Positions 11,313 through 22,005 of a stretch of 64,000 bases of DNA are shown here, piece after piece (positions within the stretch are counted from its first letter, which is position 1; the number at the start of each line of letters is the position of its first letter). The position numbers and the translations under genes were made by a program. Location of the stretch: the NCBI GenBank assembly GCA_949317995.1, contig OX439043.1, positions 61,893,339 to 61,957,338 on the forward strand, written 5' to 3'. Under the pieces are notes generated by a model. That model ran no database searches, was not told the DNA's origin, and saw only the letters and a list, made by a program, of their open reading frames with translations. The DNA is from Acholoe squamosa. Lineage: Eukaryota > Annelida > Polychaeta > Phyllodocida > Polynoidae.

Positions 11313-14300
11313 ATGGCACAGGGGACAATTGATGCTGTGCATCAAGCCGCCAACATTGAGTTGGACGAAGACGAGGCCCCAACAGCTGCATCTCGGGTGG
11401 AGGAAACAATGGAGGCCTCCGATGCTGGCCTCGGATGTGAGCCAGAAGTGGAAGAGGCCGCTAACTGTCTCGCTGCACTGTCTACAGCAGCGACAGACAG
11501 GGATCGGATGCCTCCTCCACCGCCTCTGGGTCCAGTAGCTTCTGCATCGGGTTCTTCGGACCCAACTGACCTGACGGCGGGAGATTCGGATATCCTAGAT
11601 TTCCCATTGTATCCTCCGGGATTCAAGACGAGGATTGAACGCCTCGTTCACATAGACGAGGAAGCGGGAATCATCTACACAAAATGGGGGACCTACATCT
11701 TCATGCACCCTGCCATGTTTGGATGTGGCGTGTTGGCTGAGGTGCCTGGACAGCCGGGAGTAATACCTGATGACTTCAAAGCACTGGTCATTGACTCGTG
11801 CTCTGACAGGCAGAAAGTATACCAGTATCATGGCTTCGCAACTACAGGTGTTTGGCCAGAGCCATGATGTTAGATGAAGACTTAGCACGGGCTGTGTTGT
11901 TAACCGAAGGGATTACCCGGAGGGCCACACAGTTGAGGGAGTCGGAATCCGACATGGACACCGACTCTACCATAACACACCAGTCGGTTGATACCGGGCG
12001 AACTAAGAAATTAGTTTGCAAGCCCACACCGAAGGGACCATTGACTGTCCGGATCACCAAGTCCAAGAGTGAGCCGGATGCCAACATCCCAGAGGCAGCC
12101 GGTTAGGTTTCGGGCAAGGACATTGCTCATCAACAGGCTGCTGTGGAGGCTAAGCATCGCAAGCTTACCGCCCAGCAGAAGGAGCTGACTGCTGTATGCC
12201 GAGCCCAGCACAAGCAGCAGTCACCTTGGCCACCTTGGTTACTGCAGCACCCACTGTCACCACCAGCGGGTCGTCCGCTGTCACCTCGGTTGTGACTATG
12301 ACTGGTACTACCACCACCAGTTGGGTCCAAACCAAGGCGGCAGACATCTACACAAGCAGCGAGTCGGGGACCGAAAGCAATCCAGAGCTGCCAGAGTCTG
12401 CCAAATCTGAGTTGGAGTCAGTAACGACATGGGAGGACATGACCACAGACGTTCCCAAAGACATCAACCAGAAATGGATGTGGAAGAACGCAGCCGAGGG
12501 ATTTAAAGAACGTGTCCCTGGCTGCTTCGCCAATCGTGCTTACAACACAATCCATTATATGTGTCTGGGCGCTGTCAACAAGGACGGTGACAGTGATGAT
12601 GAGGAATGGATGAAGTACGGCCCTCATGATATACCAGTTGGAAAGTTCTACCTGATTTGGATTGATCGTGTTGAAATCCAAATTAGGTCTGGTATACAAT
12701 TACAAGGCGAGAACTAAGGTTCAGTGGGCTGGGACCCAATGGGAACCCAGCGGCAACCGCTGCAAGTGCCCATTCGAGTCATGTCAGCTCTTACTCACTG
12801 GAGAGAAGGTATTCAATACCAAGCCTCGGTTCGCCAGGCATATCGTGAAGCATCACATGCACCAAAAGCCCTTGTTGAGGTGTATCCCTGGTGATCGACC
12901 CAGCAAGTTGTGCGATGGCACTTTCGTGACCAACAGGTGCAGAGACATGGCTTTGCATTTGCAAAAGGCCCATGGTACTGGCCTGGAAAAGACATGAAAG
13001 CGTGCAGTGAGGTGCTTCAATGAGCTCCTAGCGAACTGGGCTGAACTCCCAGCGAACCTTGTCAGAAAGCTTGTGTTTGAACTTGAGTTCTGCGCCTGGA
13101 AGAGTGGGAACATCACCACCTACTTTGCTGTGAGCCCCTCCGGTTCAAAGTTTCAGCTGCCAACTGAAGGGCATATGAAACTGAAGAAGTGGCAGGGTGA
13201 CGACACATGAGAGAAGGACAAGCAGGCTTGTATGAAGGGAACAGCTGGGGCGCAATCCTCAGCCACACCCCAGAAACGAAACCTAGCAGAACGATCCGTG
13301 AGCCCTTCAGGCGCCAAGGATCAGTCCAGACCAGCTAACCCGGCTGATCGTCGCCAGTCCGGACAGCAGGTCTCGGCACTGGACATGCCTGGCTACCAGA
13401 CCTCTCGGCTGGTTAGCCAGACAGTACCAGCGCCCCCCCCCCCCGGGTGTTGACACCAGAAGGCAGGATGACTGGACTACCTTTATGGGCCACCCAACCG
13501 GATGCAGTGCATGGTGGGCCAGAGAGGAGTCCAGCGACATACAGCGCCAATCATACCAGAAGTACAGGGTGAAGTTCCCTGTCATGGGACCCGCAGGACC
13601 CAAATCCCAGATCCTGACCTCCTCAGGTAGGGTTAAGGCTCGGGGAAGAGGCCGGGGTGGATGCGAATCCACCCAACCACTCCCTGGCTATGGCCAAGGA
13701 AGAGGAGGTGCAATGGTTGAGGGCTCTGTGGTCCCTAGTGCAGGTGCTCCGCCTGTTATTGTACCTCCACCCACTCCGGTACTAGCTGCTGCTTCATCTG
13801 CATACTCTCGGGTCCCCATCATGGGGTTAGTAGCAATCACGTTGGCTGGTCTTGAGGATCCAGAAACGTTTGTCGACCACCGTGACGAACGTACATGTAG
13901 GATCCAAAATGATCTTATGAGCCAATGGCAGTCTCTCCATCGCCAGAAGTCTATTGACTACTGGCGAGATATGACTGAAGCTACCTTCAATCTCGTATAC
14001 GAGATTCAGAAGCGTGAGGAGGATAAGATCAAGGAGCAGGAGATAAAACGGGTTGAGGAGGCCTATAAGTCCTGCAGGAGGGAAGCCGAGAAGCTTAAAG
14101 AGTTCCACACCGCTGAGGACTTAAAGTACATCAACAGGTATAAGGAGGCGGACCTTAAGTTCTTCCTTTGCTTCGGTAAGCACCTGGATGACTGGGATGG
14201 CAAAATGTCGTCCTTAGCCATGCCCTCGGATGCCGACGCTGGAGGAGTGGGAGGCAGTTCGTCTGAGGGCGTGGGCCCGAGCACCGGTACCCTTAAGCTT

Positions 14301-14384
14301 CTCACTGAAGAATGCAGCAGCTCGGCTCCCAACCCGGAGCCAGCTGAGAAGATGGACACTGACAACGAGTCTGCGGACTTGTAA
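11313..14384 (+). pseudogene. Extra 3' ORF of Gypsy A: acidic, C2H2 zinc fingers, coiled coil
   Basis: The ATG at 11313 opens a frame broken by at least four shifts (near 11860, 12110-12190, 12690 and 13450). Together they suggest a protein of about 1000 residues. Segment 1 (11313-11867) is acidic and proline-rich, then LVHIDEEAGIIYTKWG. Segment 2 (12196-12717) is Ser/Thr-rich. Segment 3 (12662-12997) has two C2H2-like units: CPFESC with a closing HIVKHH, and CIPGD...LCDG with HLQKAHG. Segment 4 (13485-14384) is Pro/Gly-rich and then a charged coiled coil (EEDKIKEQEIKRVEEAYKS). It lies between integrase and 3' LTR on the same strand. No signal peptide or membrane segment is seen, so it is not envelope-like. 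Function unknown. Confidence 0.65.
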
Positions 14385-15063
14385 GTGTCCATCTGCCGGT
14401 CACTATTCTAGTACCCGAGGGTAAAGGCATGTCTTATATGCCAGAGAGTTATTCTCGGATGACTACCCGGATCCGACAGACAGGAATGACAATCTGCAGC
14501 TAAGATGGATGCTACCCGAACTACTCGAGGACTACCATACAAAGGGGGGCTCCATCTACACTTCTTCATCAGGGCACATCACAACAGCAACGTGGCTTGC
14601 CACCACACATATGTCGCCGGATGGAGCTGCAGAAACCAGTTATTCCACGTTCGCCGGAAGTCTAATTTTTATTGTAAGGGTGAGCCTACTACCCCAGTAG
14701 GACACTTCTTAAAGTTTATATAAAATTGTTTGTATATATTTTTCATTTAAATCTAAAAACAATTTTTTTTTGGGTTATCCCATCTCTCGGATGGATATCA
14801 AATATATATGTGTCTATAAAACACTAATATTAACCATATAAATTGGTGTCATCCCCCATATATTATATATAGTTACTTCAGTTTATATATGACAATGCCT
14901 ATTTTTATGTACATATTATTTATAATGCCCTGTAATGTCATATTAGTTTTATAAACTACTACATATTCGACTTACCTGTGTAAATAATTTATATATTTCA
15001 TATTATCAGGTTCTCAATAAGTCTATTGTAACACCTGCCCTAGGTAAAGTCTAGGGGGGGTGG
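14385..15063 (+). other. 3' untranslated region of Gypsy A with polypurine tract
   Basis: A short additional frame may continue to about 14698. The rest is AT-rich. Just before the LTR, a G-rich run at 15050-15063 (CTAGGGGGGGTGG) looks like the polypurine tract that primes plus-strand synthesis. Confidence 0.5.
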
Positions 15064-15378
15064 TGTAGGGGCCGGCATTGTCGTATATATATATTAGTGC
15101 GGATCATCCAAGAGATGTGCTCGTGTGGTGCTTGTTCCTTCTATGCCAACCAGGTGTCTCTTTGCGATACCCGTTTGGTACAAGAGGGGGCAGCACCACG
15201 CCTCGCATCCAGCTCCTACTAAGGAGCCAGATGATCAGCAGAAGGGGACTGGACCATCCGAACAGATGGGAAGTTAAAGGGCTTTGCCCAACCCAAACCT
15301 TTCGTCTTGTGTGATACTTATAGTATTTAAGCGAGCCTAAGAGCCACCCAATATAAAAATATAAAACGAACCGTTACA
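15064..15378 (+). repeat. Putative 3' LTR of Gypsy A
   Basis: The block starts TGTAGGGGCC right after a polypurine run and ends CCGTTACA, giving the TG...CA ends expected of an LTR (315 bp). It contains ATTTAAG and TATAAAA-like signals near its 3' part. No partner copy exists in the window, so the boundaries are inferred. Confidence 0.5.
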
Positions 15379-17035
15379 GTAAGTAGACATGTTTGGCTGT
15401 ATAAAAATGACAAAATTAGTTATGTTGATTTATTTTTTTCTCTAAGGGCTGGCCTGCAGTGAATAGGAAGTGTGTCTAAAATAATCCAAAGATCATTTTC
15501 AGGAAGGGCCTTTCTTAACTTCTTAAAAAACTTATAGGTGACAGAGGGTAAATGTATTGTATAGTAGACTCACTGTAACGGAGGTAGAGTGATTCTTAAG
15601 AGTATTTGATGATTTTGGATGATTTTGCAATTCCAAAAGTTTTGATTCCTGGTTTTTGATTTTTGGTACACTTGAACAACTTAATTGTAGTATTATTGAG
15701 ACAAGATTTGGTGGCAATCCAAGCATTACTCAATGTAGTTTTGATGTTATATCTAAAAACGCTGAACATGTTTTGAATGGTTTTACGCTGCGGGCTATAA
15801 AAACTGACCCGTTTGGAGTTGGTGACTTAAATAAACCTTTTTGAATAGCCAAGATATAGGACTTCAAATAAAATAAAGTGTCATTAAGTAATACTGAGCC
15901 CAATATGCATTAAAAAGTGAAATAGCCCACATGGATCTTTATAAAGTGTTATGTGTAGATTTGCATTCTTATTATCGCAATGCTATTTAGCATTATGATG
16001 CTAAAATTGGCTCGTTTTCTAGCACATAATTCTGTGCCATGCAATGATATTAGGTCAAAATTAACCATGTCCGTTGCTCAGCCAAACTTCTGTCCATGGG
16101 CACTTTGATCTCACTACTTTCATAAAGTCTCACAGAATAAGGTCTTTGCATCAACATCAAATATTAAGGACTCCAGATTGCGGAAGTGATGCTGTTCAAT
16201 GAATTCTGATTCTGAACCCCTGCCGTGCTGTGCTAGTTAACTTTATAATTACTTATCTTTTTAAGGAGGCCTCTCACCGATAACCTTTCAGAGAAGTAGC
16301 AAAACCTTATTACCACAGCTGTTCATTTGATAATGTCTTTTTTTTATCTCATCTCAATAGCTAATTAGGGCTGTCCTGTAATCGTCACTTATTTTTGCTA
16401 GATGCTTGAAAATGGCCCACATAGACCTACCTGCATAAGTAGTGGGGCAGTAAGACATATTGTGGATCAATACGGTAAAAGGTACTACAGCGAAGGGGTG
16501 CGCGGGTGTACCTTTTACTGTGTTGATCCACAATTATGCCTGTTGAGTTTCCATCCATGCCTTAAGGCATTTATATGAGTAGAACAGATACCATAGGAGC
16601 AGAGGTAACATGAAGCTATATTTGGGTCAAAATCCCCTCCTTCTCTATTATTATTCGAAGTGTATCTACTTGATACCTACAAACTCAATAGGCAGCTAAG
16701 ATAAGCATGAAGAATTAAGCTATTACAACCAAAATGGCCAGACTGCCTTCACAACCGCTACCTGCATGACTGCTATTATGTAATATAACAAGAATATAGA
16801 AAATTTACATAACCGCAATGGAATTTCTTATCTGCACACTTCTTGTTTCCAAAGATCTAATAGCAGCAGTATTGCTCTTCAAAAATAATTCATAGAGAAA
16901 GTGTCGTTGTCACTTCTTTCCAAGGAGGTCATGGTAGCTACATCTAGCTCATACAATCTATGTACTATTAGTAGGGGCTGTTATGGATCACAGGGGAACT
17001 TTCTGGACAAAACTCTGAAAGTTTGCATACAGGTT
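15379..17035. other. Gene-free stretch
   Basis: AT-rich sequence with no recognised gene. A 62-codon frame at 15656-15844 is open but unrecognised. A strong hairpin lies at 16460-16533 (separate entry). Confidence 0.5.
16460..16533. repeat. Hairpin with 26-bp arms
   Basis: Arms at 16460-16485 and 16508-16533 are complementary at 24 of 26 positions, with a 22-base loop. The left arm includes TGTGGATCAATACGGTAAAA. Probably the core of a small foldback element. Confidence 0.75.
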
Positions 17036-17545
17036 CATTTTTAGTCCCTCTTTGAAACTGAATGGGGAGACATTGCAAAATTCTATTGGAACATGCTAAA
17101 ATCCAAGATGGCCACCACATAGGCCAAATGTCCAATGAAAACCCCTTATTTTGCCCTCAAAATCTCAATTTATCCATATATATCGGGATGTAAGGGCTCA
17201 AAATGAAGTCATCTGTGAGGAAAACCATAAGCAAAGGGAAATATTTATTTTTGGAGAATGTGGTTACCATGGCAACAGAGAATTCATGTACCAGAAGACA
17301 CATTTTCAATAAAATCGCCTTATTTTACCATTGAAATTTCAAATTATCCATGGATATTGTTGTGTAAGGGTTCAAAACATAGGTCTTTGAAAGAAAATCA
17401 TACGCAATGAAAAACATTGACTTTCAGGTCCCATGATAACCATTGCAACAAAGAATTCATGCACCAGGGGAAACTTTTTAGTAAAATCCCCTTATTTTTC
17501 CAGTGAAATCTCAATTTATCCATGAACATGCTCGTGTAATGGCTC
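17036..17545 (-). repeat. Dispersed X-box repeat, inverted copy
   Basis: This block is the reverse complement of the repeat family at 35645-37100. Shared landmarks are the GGGGAGACATTG / CAATGTCTCCCC junction and CCTTATTTTGCCCTCAAAAT. It carries GTTACCATGGCAAC at 17263-17276, a full match to the RFX X-box consensus, plus decayed versions near 17440. Confidence 0.75.
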
Positions 17546-17744
17546 TTATCTAACGATTTTGGCTTGAACAGTGCTTTTTTGGTTATAAAAACGGGTACAT
17601 GATCAGGCCATAACCCTACTCTCACACCTTTTGGACATCTTCAAGAAGCCTTTGGTTAGAGTCTGGATGTGTTAATAAATTGGAGAAGTATACAAAGTTA
17701 ACCTCACCATACAACCTCGCTGTCCACTATACCAAGCCGAACGG

Positions 17745-18130
17745 TACTAGAAGCCAATGTATATGAAGGATTTGAATAAGTTGTCTGACATACCTGGGGC
17801 TTTGCACACCTTGTTAGCATAGAATCCAATGGTGCCATGTCGAGTTATTAACAGGGAAACATCCTTAGATATCCTATATGAACATGACATGCCTAATATC
17901 TGCATAATATTTGAAATAAATAAGATTCCAACCATTTTCCATAGTGATACATCTTGGCACCCGCTATTGCGGCTTGCTGACCTTTGACCTGTAAGTGTGT
18001 CATGCGCCAACATCTTGTCTACTTTCACAGTATCAACACAGCCCTACCGCTTGGCCTAACAAAATCTCTTCTCCTGGCTTTATTAATGGGTTATTCCACA
18101 ACCCGCTGCGTGGGTCGTGGAATATAGAAC
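17745..18130. repeat. Dispersed repeat with terminal hairpin
   Basis: Segments such as GAAATAAATAAG...CCAT...TTTTCCATAG and CTTGCTGAC are shared with 52720-52815, so this is a copy of an interspersed repeat. A hairpin with 13-bp arms lies at 18092-18104 and 18112-18124 (TATTCCACAACCC against its complement, one mismatch). Confidence 0.6.
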
Positions 18131-18329
18131 CAATAAACGCACTCGTTAAATGCTACATAACCTTCTTGTGCCCAGGATTATTTGGCAATTTCTGTTTATT
18201 TCTCATTAGACAGCCCTGATATCGGATACATGCCATGTCCACCAATAATCATTGGTAAACTGTAATGGTTCAGATTAAATTTTATGACCCATCTTTGAGT
18301 GCATATGTCTTCAATATATGTTACCTGTA

Positions 18330-18971
18330 TGTCAATGGACCATTCTGGGTATTATTCATTATTTTACACATTTATCAAATACTTTGCCACATGCGCTCAG
18401 AACCTGCTCACAGGCTCACAGCTCACCCCCCCCCAGTGTGTACAGTGAGCTGCTCTTACATCACCCATACCAGGATGCTGGGAGAGCCGGACCCAACCTA
18501 TTTCTGGGCACTGACTCACTGGGAGTATCACGACACACCGACATACCTGTGGGCGCATTTCTAGGATGCAGGGAAATTCCACGATCTCCCTTCATCCTGA
18601 TTGGCCCATCTATAAATAGAATCATTACCAGGTATGGCGATGCATCGGATCCGATCAGACCCAACCAGATCTGACCGGATCGGACCTGTTCCTACCAGGA
18701 CATTTCATCATCCTGCGAGCTGCTCATCTTAGTATATAAGACTGGTGAGCAGCTCCCAAGATCATCTTTTCCTATCTACATTATACCATGTACAACCTCC
18801 CTAGTATCTAGAACCTACGACTGGTTGAGCTAAGAGCTTAGGGGCAGAGCCTGCACGCTAGCAGGTGTATCATTGTTATCACCTATATGTACACTCTGTC
18901 ATCATGCAATAAACAAGGATCAAAGAACTTCTCTGGATTCAGTGTTAATTACAACATTGACTTGTAACGGT
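18330..18971 (+). repeat. 5' LTR of Gypsy B
   Basis: Starts TGTCAATGGACC and aligns with 25794-26436 almost throughout. It holds a TATATAAG promoter box at 18733-18740 and an AATAAA signal at 18908-18913. The exact 3' edge is uncertain because the second LTR is also followed by element-internal sequence; the shared sequence ends at GTAACGGT. Confidence 0.88.
18717..18755 (+). promoter_or_regulatory. LTR core promoter: TATA box inside a hairpin
   Basis: A perfect 10-bp inverted repeat, GAGCTGCTCA (18717-18726) and its complement (18746-18755), encloses TATATAAG at 18733-18740. The same arrangement is kept in the other LTR near 26182-26220. It would drive element RNA. Confidence 0.65.
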
Positions 18972-21659
18972 ATAACGAGCCCCACATCTGAGGCATCACA
19001 ACTACGTACACCGGACCACCTACATCTAGATCCACACCTGGAGGAGAGAGACTCAGACCTCCAAGCCACCCTCGAGGACATTGTACCCCCATCACCTGTA
19101 GGAACCAGCACGGCACCTACCGGTAATACCCTGACACAGGCACGTACCAACCCAGCCACCACTGGTACCAGAAGAAATACCCAACAACCTTCAACCTGGG
19201 AAGGCCCCGTTGTTGTGGAAACAGACTCCGACACCTCCCTGGACGGGGACTACTGGAGACAAAGGATCTAGGTGGAGGACAGCTTACGAAGAGGGTGTAG
19301 GAAGAACAAATCACCCCACCCCCAGGTACCAAAGAGAAGGAGACACCTCCAGTTTCTCAGCAAACATCAACAGACTCTTAGAGCATGAGTGGCCTCTTTC
19401 CAGCAGTGACCACCCAAGAGCTTATCGCCTCCCATCCACATCTGAGGAGGAGGAGGGATACCTGTTTTTCCCCCCACCTGCGTACACCCCCAGAAGTCAA
19501 CAGCGTACAAGGTCTCTAGATTCACCCACCAGGCCTCAACCCAGACGCAGGAGGAGGACACAATCAACCTCACCCCTTAGAAGGAGATCACCCACTGGAT
19601 ACAGACTTCCAAGAAGTGTGGACGGTACTACCAACAGATCACACCTAGTAGCCACAACTCCCTTATTGGATAGAGGAAGCAGAGCACCCTATAACTCACC
19701 CAACCTAATCAGCTCAGGAGAAGACACAGCAATAACCTTCCCCCACAGAACCAATATCACTATGGCCACAAACCAGCCGCCACGCTACAATGAGGATGAC
19801 CTGAAAAGAAACTTAATCAGGGAATGCACCCAAGCTTTCAGCGACTCCTTTTCTGAGTTACTGGCCCAACAAGTCAGCGTTCTATCTGCTGAAATAAAAA
19901 AAGTGGACAGGAACAAAACAACCTGCTCGCCAGAGTAAATCAGAGATTGGATGACATGGACTGCTGGAGGGAACGAATGGAGAGTGAGAGTGCTGTCAGC
20001 TCCAGAAAGGCAGAAGAAGCCAACATAGATATACTCAGGAGGTCTGAAGAATTCACGTATCAAATGACGGAGCAACTCGGCAGGAACATGGATGCTATGA
20101 AGACAGACATTTATAGAGCTATACACAGCCAGTCGACCAACACAGATAACATGACAATCAACCAGACCACCTCCCGCACGGCCCCAAACCCCCTACAGCA
20201 CACATCACCGTACCCCACAGCACCGAGTTACAGCTCAATACAAGCCAATACACTGACTGGGATAGGGTATAGCCCACCTAACGCCTTTCAAAACAACCCC
20301 AGCGGCAACATATCATCTGCCACGCCCACTTCACAAGCCGCACAGTATCAGACACCAAGCGCCAGTGCAGGAAATTCACACCAGATGGCAGCAGGAGCAA
20401 ACAGCCAGTCGCTGAACCCAATCCGGACCGCCCTAGGTGAGGTATACAACAGTGTCTACATACCTCCAGCACAGGTGCCAGGTCACCAGAACCAGACACA
20501 GCCACCCTATGCCCCTGGAGATCCCCAGTCAACACACTCAACGCCTGCAATGCCTGACTTAGGACAGTCCGTCTTCAATCAAAACACAAGGCCCTTAGGC
20601 ATGTTGAATAATGATAAACTCACATCTGCTCAGTTGGGCTCATTTAACAAGCCCGACTCCTTCAACAAGGCCTCACCATACAGGTCTGCAGGGAAGTTCC
20701 TGACCAAGTTCAAGTTCTTCATCAGGAACGTCCACCCCAAAAGGCCTGACCTACACGCCCCATGTATGTACACCTTTCTCAAAGGCAGAGCAGCTCAATG
20801 GTTTTTCACCAACATAATGGACAAACCAATCATGCAGGACACCAATGCTGTGTATGAAGCTTTCCTGGCCAGAATCGGCACCCCTGATCCTACTACCCTT
20901 CTCAAAGGCTACAGGAGCAGGAAACAGCAAGCCAATGAGTCCACAGAAGATTACCTGGCGGACATGACCCTGCTACTCTCCAACAGCAGTTTAGATGAAG
21001 CCTCACAAATTGACTACCTAATCAATGGCCTCAGACCTGAACTGAAAAATGTTGTCCTCGCCAAAGCACCAAAAACACTACTGAAAGCTGAAGAAATTGC
21101 TCTTGAGCAAGAACTAAGCATTCAAGCAGTAAAACTCGTACAAGCCCATGACAGCTCAGCTGAGCTATGCGTCGTAGGCTACAACAACTACAGGGACAAC
21201 AGATCGAGAAAAGACAAATTCCACAACGATCACAGGAAGGAAGATAGGCTACCCAGCGGAAATTACAACAAACAGTATGAAAACAAGTACAAAAGTGGTT
21301 TCCAGAGAAACCCTAAACCTCAAAACAGATCAGCCTCTCGAGATAACAGATCAAGTCCGAAAAACAGATCTGAATTCAAATCACCAGGAAGAAACAAATC
21401 CAGAGACAGATCCAACCAGAGGTCCAATTCATCAGAAAGCGGCAAAAGTTTTGTATTCATACCTGTGAATGGACAAGCAAATAATTCCCGCAATGTTTCC
21501 TTTATGGTACCAGCAGATTTCACGATCCCAGATAACTGGGTACAGCAGTCACTAAACAAATCAAGGGACCCTACCCCCGGCAGAAAGGACAGCAGAAGCT
21601 ATACAGGGTCTCAGTCTGATGCTGAAAGTGATAGCCCCAAGAACACTCGTGATGATTAG
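18972..21659 (+). pseudogene. Gag polyprotein (Gypsy B)
   Basis: Pieces in successive frames (to 19271, 19210-19938, 19947-21659) form one long gag separated by frameshifts near 19262 and 19915. The early part is disordered and Arg/Pro-rich (RRRRRTQSTSPLRRRS). The 570-codon frame has a helical stretch and a Gln/Pro/Ser-rich middle. A retrotransposon gag core follows: KFKFFIRNVHPKRP, FLKGRAAQWF and STEDYLADMTLLL. It ends in an RS/KN-rich basic tail rather than a zinc knuckle. Gag would form particles and bind RNA. The stop is TAG at 21657-21659, in the same frame as protease. Confidence 0.82.
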
Positions 21660-21986
21660 GATTCTGGGGAAGGAACTACAGCACCTACAGTCCCCGCCCC
21701 CACCATAAAGGACCCGACCAAACAACCGCCCCCCACCACTTCTAACTCAATTGCTGAAGCAGAAGCCAATTTTAGACATGGTAGACATTCTAGACTCACA
21801 GTGTTTCTGGCTGATAAGACCCCAGTCCAGGTAAGTCACTCCATGACTATAAACTTCCTCATCGACGGCCATGATTTTAAAACCAGGTTCCACGTAGTAC
21901 CTGACCTAAGTCACCCTCTCATTCTAGGGGTAAATTTCATGACTAAATGTGACCTGCACTGGGAAAAGGGACCTTATTCCCCCTGA
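21660..21986 (+). pseudogene. Protease region (Gypsy B)
   Basis: The frame continues directly after the gag TAG without a shift. It contains NFLIDGHDFKTRFHV and the C-terminal protease motif LILGVNFM. A canonical DTG/DSG is not obvious: FLIDGH occupies the expected place, so the active site is degenerate or divergent. The frame ends in a TGA at 21984-21986, located in a hairpin loop. The RT linker continues in the same frame after it. Confidence 0.65.
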
Positions 21987-22005
21987 AATAAGGTCCCTTT
22001 TCCCA
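21960..22005 (+). other. Perfect 19-bp stem-loop with UGA in the loop
   Basis: Arms at 21960-21978 and 21987-22005 pair perfectly over 19 bp around the loop CCCCCTGA. The TGA at 21984-21986 is the only stop between the protease and RT frames. A second copy at 26452-26495 keeps the same loop and TGA with decayed arms. Confidence 0.85.

Larger units (their letters stand above)
6480..15378 (+). mobile_element. Gypsy-type LTR retrotransposon A, 5'-truncated, with an extra 3' ORF
   Basis: The order is gag with zinc knuckle, aspartic protease, RT, RNase H, integrase (HHCC and core), then an unusually long extra ORF and a putative 3' LTR. RT before integrase is the Gypsy (Metaviridae) order. No 5' LTR matching 15064-15378 is found upstream. 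Every ORF is frameshifted, and a SINE is inserted in the RT. At nearly 9 kb even without a 5' LTR, it is long for a Gypsy element because of the roughly 1000-codon 3' ORF. Confidence 0.8.

Noticed and set aside
11313..14384. Envelope gene of Gypsy A
   Set aside because: No signal peptide, fusion-peptide-like or transmembrane segment; composition is acidic with C2H2 and coiled-coil parts.
15656..15844. 62-codon open frame
   Set aside because: Coding-like text but no motif, no neighbour and no splice signals; too short to call.
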